Assembly: GCA_038373865.1 (NCBI GenBank)
Contig: JAXGGA010004741.1
Location: 1-64,000, forward strand
DNA from: Uloborus plumipes
Taxonomy: Eukaryota; Arthropoda; Arachnida; Araneae; Uloboridae
Direction of reading: 5' to 3'
Length of the DNA stretch: 64,000 bases
The notes under the pieces were generated by a model that was not told the origin of the DNA, did no database searches, and saw only the letters and a list, made by a program, of their open reading frames with translations. Below are positions 59,255 to 64,000 of the stretch, piece after piece. Made by a program: the position numbers and the translations under genes. The stretch's first letter is position 1, and each line of letters opens with the position of its first letter.

Positions 59255-59500
59255 TATACAGACGAGCCGACGCATCAAGATTAAGTTTGACCACTTTGGA
59301 TCCAGCGCGTGTTTGAGGGTTGTCTTTTCTGTTGAATTATCGCTTTTTGGTAACTTTCACGTGAATTTTACAAAGTTTAGCATGTCCCGAAACTTTTTTC
59401 TGGAAACATTAGCTCCGCAACAATGAAAAATGAAAGTAAAAGTAAATGAGTTGGATACAAGGTGGTGAAACTTCAGCTTGATGCGTCGGCCTGTCTTGCA
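59255..59500. repeat. Inverted repeat with 43-base arms
   Basis: Left arm 59260-59303 (GAGCCGACGCATCAAGATTA, ACCACTTTGGATCC) is the complement of right arm 59453-59495 (GGATACAAGGTGGTGAAACT, GCTTGATGCGTCGGC) with about six mismatches. A single arm-like copy occurs at 16545-16590. Confidence 0.8.
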
Positions 59501-59887
59501 TTACGTGGACTGCATCATTCAATTCAGGAAACAAAAAACAAGCAGAAGTAGTGCCGCAGCAAAAGCGGTTACAGTTATATACAAAAACCAAGTGCAGAGT
59601 TAATTTGCATATAATAGTTTTAACAGGGATATTTAATTATCTGGGATCAAAATGACAAATTACGATGGTTCGGTACATTGAAAATTTATAACATTGATCG
59701 GGATGTTCTCTTAATATTTCGATAAGCAGGCAAGACTTGCAGGGAAATCAAGGTACAACGAATGCAATTGCAACAAAATATCCGCTTCAACGGCATTCAT
59801 TTTCAGATCCAACGTAATTGCCATTTCCTGCAATGAATTCAATTTCAACGAAACGTTCGTTACCGCGAACAAATTTTAAGATTCCTG

Positions 59888-60156
59888 CAGTGGCGCACCG
59901 AGGATACTTTTCTGAGAGGGGCTAAGTGGCCCTCCTACGGAAAAATTTTCGAATTTAAAGTCTCAGAGAGAGAAAAAAAACTAAAGTTATTTTTCGGTAA
60001 AATTAAGAAGGTGGTAGAGAGCTATCTCTCGGCAAATTTCCGAAAGTCAGGTCCAAAAAACGCAATTTTAAGCGGTTTAGTTTTTACAAGGGGGATCATC
60101 TTCATGCTTCTGGGAGGAGTTTAAGCCCCTCAGCTTCCCCTGTGGGTGCGCCAGTG
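59888..60156. mobile_element. CAGTGGCGCACC-ended MITE (hAT-like)
   Basis: CAGTGGCGCACC at the left pairs with GGTGCGCCAGTG at the right with one mismatch. G- and C-rich subterminal runs. Target duplication is not clear (GATTCCTG against GATCATTA). Confidence 0.75.
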
Positions 60157-60206
60157 GATCATTAGAAGTTTCTTATAACGGGATTTCACTGTAGTACCTA
60201 AAAACG

Positions 60207-60487
60207 TGGCCGTGGTAGCCCGATCGGTAAGGCGTCGGACTCGTGACCAGGAAGAACCGGGTTCGATCCCAGCCGATCAAAGATCCACCGTCTTGATAAT
60301 TGGTGGCTGGAAGACGTTAAAAATGTCGTGGTCACAAAATCCTCCAAGTGAAACGATACCTCTGGGGGTGCAGGGCCAAGCGTTTGCTCGACCCTTGGTT
60401 CTGGTTCAAAAATAACAGCCCTCTTCAGGGCCCTATCCCGGTTAAACCACGAGCTGTGGTAGGTACGGGGGACCGTGGAGTGTGTGA
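60207..60487 (+). mobile_element. tRNA-derived SINE (family A), copy 2
   Basis: Same element as 34354-34653: A box GGCCGTGGTAGCCCGATCGG, B box GGGTTCGATCCC, body CCTCCAAGTGAAACGATACC. The 14-base duplication AGTACCTAAAAACG flanks it (60193-60206 and 60488-60501). Confidence 0.96.
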
Positions 60488-60512
60488 AGTACCTAAAAAC
60501 GGCGCAGAACTA

Positions 60513-60760
60513 TACTGCCGTGCTAAGCGCAAAAGTGGTATATGCAGATGACCTCAAACGGAGATATTACTCTTTAAGGTTTTGCGCCACCATGAATTTG
60601 ATTCGAAACTTTCTCAGAATTCTTTGAAAAATAATTCCTGTTCCAAAACGACCATATAATTTTGTATTTAGGTAAAATGCGTCACAAAGAGCCACCTGGC
60701 GGCGAAAACTCAATTTTGTGAAAAAGTGCAGATTCGACTTTTGTGCTTAGCTCAGCAGTA
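60513..60760. mobile_element. TA-flanked MITE (Tc1/mariner group)
   Basis: Ends TACTGCCGTGCTAAGCGCAA and TTGTGCTTAGCTCAGCAGTA are complementary with few mismatches and lie next to TA (60511-60512 and 60761-60762). 248 bases, no coding capacity. Confidence 0.85.
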
Positions 60761-60769
60761 TAAAAAAAG

Positions 60770-61094
60770 ACACTGCAGCCATGCTTCGCGTGGCACGAGG
60801 TGTCAGATATGATCCGAACAGAACCTCAGCTCCGAACAATACAGGAGTTCCAAGGAATGTTCGTCGGGATAATAATACGTCATTTTATTTATCTCTTTTC
60901 CCCCCGATCCCGAGGCTCATTGTGTATGCTTCTGCCAAGGACGCTGCGCTCAATGTCGCCGCGCTTCCGTGGTCAGCGGGAACAATATGGCACGTGACTC
61001 CGGAATCACCCAAAAAGCAATCACATCTCTCTTCCCTCCCCCCGATGCGGCGATGAAAGTTGGGTTCTTACTTAGATGAAACAATGCAGTGCTT
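60770..61094. other. Balanced-composition block, function unknown
   Basis: Less AT-rich than the flanks, with overlapping open plus frames (60781-61056 and 60800-60997) that match no family. It is possibly single-copy sequence between a MITE and the hAT transposon. Confidence 0.3.
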
Positions 61095-61434
61095 TGTACC
61101 TGCAGGGCCGTGCTTAGGGGGTGGCAAACTGTGCAACCGCACAGGGCCGCTAAAATATTTTGAAATTTTGGGGCCGCTAAAATATTACAAGAGAAAAAAT
61201 ATTTTTGTGAGCTCGTGGAGAAAAAAACTTTGAAAAAAGAAACTTTTTCCTTCAAACTATTATTTTAAACTTTCAAAATATCTAAAATACAAACCGCTTT
61301 TGGCGGTGTGGCCAATTCTACAATTAGTTTCTCGGCAAGAGGCAAACTTGTCTTTTGGAATAATTCAGCAAATATAAATCTTATTTTCTACTTCTACTCA
61401 GCAATGGGACATTCTAAAGCGATATGTTAAACTG

Positions 61435-63018
61435 TTGCTATTGATTTATGACAAATTAGTTGAGGTATCGGAAATTGCAACGGGGTCAAAATGCAAAACT
61501 AAGTTTCAAATTTATCACTTCTTTATGTATATTGCTTGTTCAAATTTCGTTAGGAAAGCAAAGCAAAATTCTACTATAAACTTAAATACTGCTGTTCAGT
61601 TAATAGAGAAACGTTTATTTTTTTTAGAAAAGTTAAAAAACACCGACTTTAAATTCTCAAGAGCGGATCTAAAAATTTCTCAAGGGAGGGGCGATTTTTT
61701 TTATATTACTTACACTTTACGACATACCGTGGTTTAGATCTGTTGATTACAAAATTTCAGTCTTTTAAATTCCGAAACATTTCCGGAGTTAAACCCCTGA
61801 ATCCATAGCCTCTCTTAATATCATCGAAGTCATCTAAAATTACCGTTTTTGTTTTTTCCCTTCTAAACTTCAATACCGAAAAATTGTGGGGAGAGAATTC
61901 TCCGGGTTGTGTCCCCTAATTTCTGTCCTCCCTGACTTGAATCCTCTCTTCCCCTAATATCATCAAAGTCATCTAAAATTACGTTTTTTTAAAAGAATCT
62001 ATACCGAAAAATTGTGGGGTGAGAACTTTCGGGTTTGTGTCCCCCAACTTCTTCCCTCCTGGCATCATCAGAGATCGCCTAAAAATTACGTTTTTTTTTT
62101 TTTTTTTGAATTACAATTTTAAAAATGTTTCGGGGAAGAATACAGAACATTTCTGTCCCAAATGTCATCAAAGACGAACTGCAATTGCCTCCCCCCCCCC
62201 CTTTTTTTTGTATTTGATTTCGCAACATTTCCGGATGGAAGAGCTCTCATCCCAACGAAAACATAGTCGAAGATTGCTCAAAATTCCATATTTTAAGATT
62301 AAATATCGTGCTGGCGTACGGCCCCTCAAGGAAGGGATCGTCATTCCTTTGTATCCGTCTTAAAATTCTGAAATTGCAGCGAAAGATTTAGCTCTCTCTC
62401 ATTGGAAATGAATACTAATGAAATTTCTTCTCCTCCTGTTAACACTCTTCGTAGAAAGAGTGTTAGCGAACAATTTTTTTTACGAGTCAATCTTTTATGT
62501 ACACCTAGGAGCGTTTTCAAAAAAAAAATACTTCAACAAGAAATTTGGATTTCTTTGCAATACTCCAGCATTAAAAACTTTGGAAGATCATGATTTAATA
62601 ACTAATTGCAATAACTTGGCGTTAGATTTAGACGATTTCCAATTGTTAAAAAAAAATTATAGAATTAAAAATAAAAATAAAATTATCGATTTATACACAG
62701 AGTTAAAATTTTTTATAAATTTCATTCCAGAGAAACTTTAATTTCAACCACTTAAATATTTGTTTGAAAACAGTTTCTAAAATGTTTTACTAAATTTTTT
62801 ATTGATTTACGAATTTTCTAACTATTTCGGCTACAGTTGTCTCTGCAGAACCTTCATTCTCAAAGTTTAAATAAAATAAAAAACGTATTTAAGATCTATT
62901 ATGACTAATGCTCATAGCACTAATATCGATTGAAAATGATTTTTGTATTTCTTTAGATTTTTCAAACTTAATTGATGAATTTGTTGCTCAAAAAGCTAGA
63001 AAAATTATTTCTCACTAA
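61435..63018 (+). pseudogene. hAT transposase remnants (ZMYM1/TTF-zinc-finger type)
   Basis: Three coding islands in one sense. Island 1, about 61435-61665, reads DKLVEVSEIATGSKCKTKF then a segment ending LNTAVQLIEKRLFFLEKL, like the middle of zinc-finger MYM-type hAT proteins. Island 2, to 62741, ends in LDDFQLLKKNYRIKN and a short stop-terminated tail. Island 3 holds TVVSAEPSFSKFK (62833-62871) and LIDEFVAQKARKIISH ending at TAA 63016-63018. These are the conserved C-terminal dimerisation motif and last residues of the family, where SAERSFSKLK is usual. Frames between the islands contain stops, and the catalytic domain is interrupted by about 700 bases of repetitive DNA, so the protein is dead. 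Family assignment rests on the C-terminal motif, element termini and 8-base duplication. Confidence 0.8.
61760..62290 (+). repeat. Imperfect tandem repeat nested in the hAT transposon
   Basis: ATCATCRAAGTCATCTAAAATTAC recurs near 61821 and 61961, with decayed versions near 62063 and 62165, accompanied by CCGAAAAATTGTGGGG and a GTGTCCCC word. It belongs to the block that separates the transposase islands and may itself be a nested element starting near 61667 (GAGCGGATCTAAAA). Confidence 0.65.
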
Positions 63019-63467
63019 ATCGCTTATTTTATTTTATTTATTTATTAATCTCTAGATTTCTGTTTTCTAAATAAATGTTTGTTTTTTTGTAAATTTTGGT
63101 TGTGTCTGTCTTTTCTTTCTTTCTTTTTATTTTTAATTCACATAATATAGCAATTTTATAGTAAAATGTCAAAATACGTTCCGGTTTTCATGTGTTGAGA
63201 TTGGTGCGTGTTGCGGTGTGTAATAATTTAAATGTATTATGTTTTATGAGAGAGGGGAAATAAATAAATAAATGTTTATTTCTCAACTATTAAAACAAAT
63301 TTCGCACAGGGCCGCTAAAACTTTAAGCACGCCCCTGTGTACCTGCCTACAATACAATGTAGTTCTGTTGAAAGAGTCGTCTGTATCGTTTGGTGATGTC
63401 TTATTTTATGCAATTTATGGTGGGCAGTTCGTAAGGTTTAACAAATTCTTGCAATGCATATGCATTG

Positions 63468-63571
63468 ATGTTGTTGTTCTTGTCTTGTCCCGGTTAGGTT
63501 AGCAATTTGGGGAAAAGAGTGCTGCTTCACTTTTCCAACTGTACTGTCATTTGGTTTGAAATCCGACTTTC
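63468..63571 (-). mobile_element. SINE (family B), 3' fragment
   Basis: Matches the tail half of family B: GTTGTTCTTGTC, TGCTGCTTCACTTTTCCAAC, GTCATTTGGTTTGAAATCCG. The head is missing. Confidence 0.7.
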
Positions 63572-63689
63572 ATTTTGAATGTTTTTCTTAAGATTTATGT
63601 TTTCCTAATTGAATTTAAATGCACGTTTAGTTTGACCTGCATCAGATAAACTACATGTACAAGAAAAACTAAAGATTTCTATCTGTCTA

Positions 63690-63869
63690 TTCTTGTTGCT
63701 GTTGTTGCTTTGTGCCAGCTAGACTGACAATTTTGGGTGCGCTGCTTCACTTTTTCAACTGTGCCGTCATTGGGTGTGAAGTCCGACTTCCACAGTACAC
63801 GCATGCAATAGGTATTAGGTAACCCATTCATAGAGTAGGCAACCTTTCACAGCACAACAGCACATTCAC
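63690..63869 (-). mobile_element. SINE (family B), interrupted copy
   Basis: Begins at the CAA-type tail (TTGTTGCTGTTGTTGCTTTG) and follows the family to CACAACAGCACATTCAC, where another element starts. The head would lie beyond the window or is lost. Confidence 0.8.
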
Positions 63870-64000
63870 CAGGCCCGTCATTTAGGGGGCTCAGGGGGGG
63901 GGGGGCAATTGCCCCTCCCCTGACTTTGAGAAATCAATGTATTTACATATAAGTGGGCGTGGTTTTTGATGTTTTTTGATGAAATTGCATTGGGTTAGGA
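63870..64000 (+). mobile_element. Left end of a CAGGCCCGTC-type transposon (window edge)
   Basis: CAGGCCCGTCATTTAGGGGG follows abruptly on the SINE body and continues with a G run and GGCAATTGCCCC. It resembles hAT termini; the right end is outside the window. Confidence 0.5.

Larger units (their letters stand above)
61103..63337 (+). mobile_element. hAT transposon, 2.2 kb, degraded
   Basis: Termini CAGGGCCGTGCTTAG and CTTTAAGCACGCCCCTG with the exact 8-base duplication TGTACCTG on each side (61095-61102 and 63338-63345). CGCACAGGGCCGCTAAAA appears inside both ends. The interior carries remnants of a transposase, broken by a T-rich, tandem-like insertion at about 61665-62390. Confidence 0.95.

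Overview
This is a stretch of AT-rich, intron- and transposon-filled eukaryotic DNA. A serotonin-receptor exon most like arthropod 5-HT1 receptors, Tc1, mariner, hAT and piggyBac-type DNA transposons, several tRNA-derived SINE families, and many long poly-G/poly-C and ATT runs point to an arthropod, most likely an arachnid. The species-level guess is inference; nothing here proves it. There are no bacterial-style operons, rRNA genes, functional-looking tRNA genes or CRISPR arrays.

Only one protein-coding segment is clear: the first coding exon (17092-17831, minus strand) of a 5-HT1-type receptor, ending at a splice donor inside extracellular loop 2. The exons for helices 5-7 were not found, so the gene probably continues left of the window or lies in sequence I cannot recognise. 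A second, weak exon candidate lies at 19981-20098 (plus). A GC-richer, apparently single-copy block at 20930-21490, about 3.1 kb upstream of the receptor exon, is a candidate promoter, 5' leader or enhancer.

Layout. 1-1339: Helentron/HINE-like element with a 144-bp tandem array. 1486-5310: a satellite that reverses orientation at about 3400. 6438-12000: pogo-type MITEs, a 44-bp minisatellite in an inverted setting, a dispersed 310-bp repeat and SINEs. 12341-16330: MITEs, a deleted mariner, a SINE and an old segmental duplication. 17092-21490: receptor exon and its upstream region. 21767-26600: two more copies of the Helentron-like family (one carrying a MITE whose empty site is preserved in the first copy) and a 130-bp tandem array. 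27985-41660: repeats, SINEs, a poly(A)-tailed GC-rich retroposed insertion and hAT/piggyBac MITEs. 42451-43260: ATT microsatellite. 46795-47102: solo LTR with 5-bp target duplication. 48807-54403: hAT and Mutator-like elements. 57577-58993: nearly complete Tc1 element with a dead transposase. 59255-64000: foldback, MITEs, SINEs and a 2.2-kb degraded hAT transposon with an 8-bp target duplication.

The main value of the window is its record of transposition. For many elements both termini and target duplications can be read directly, and several nested insertions give relative ages. The inverted G-rich satellite at 1486-5310 is the strongest candidate for something unusual.
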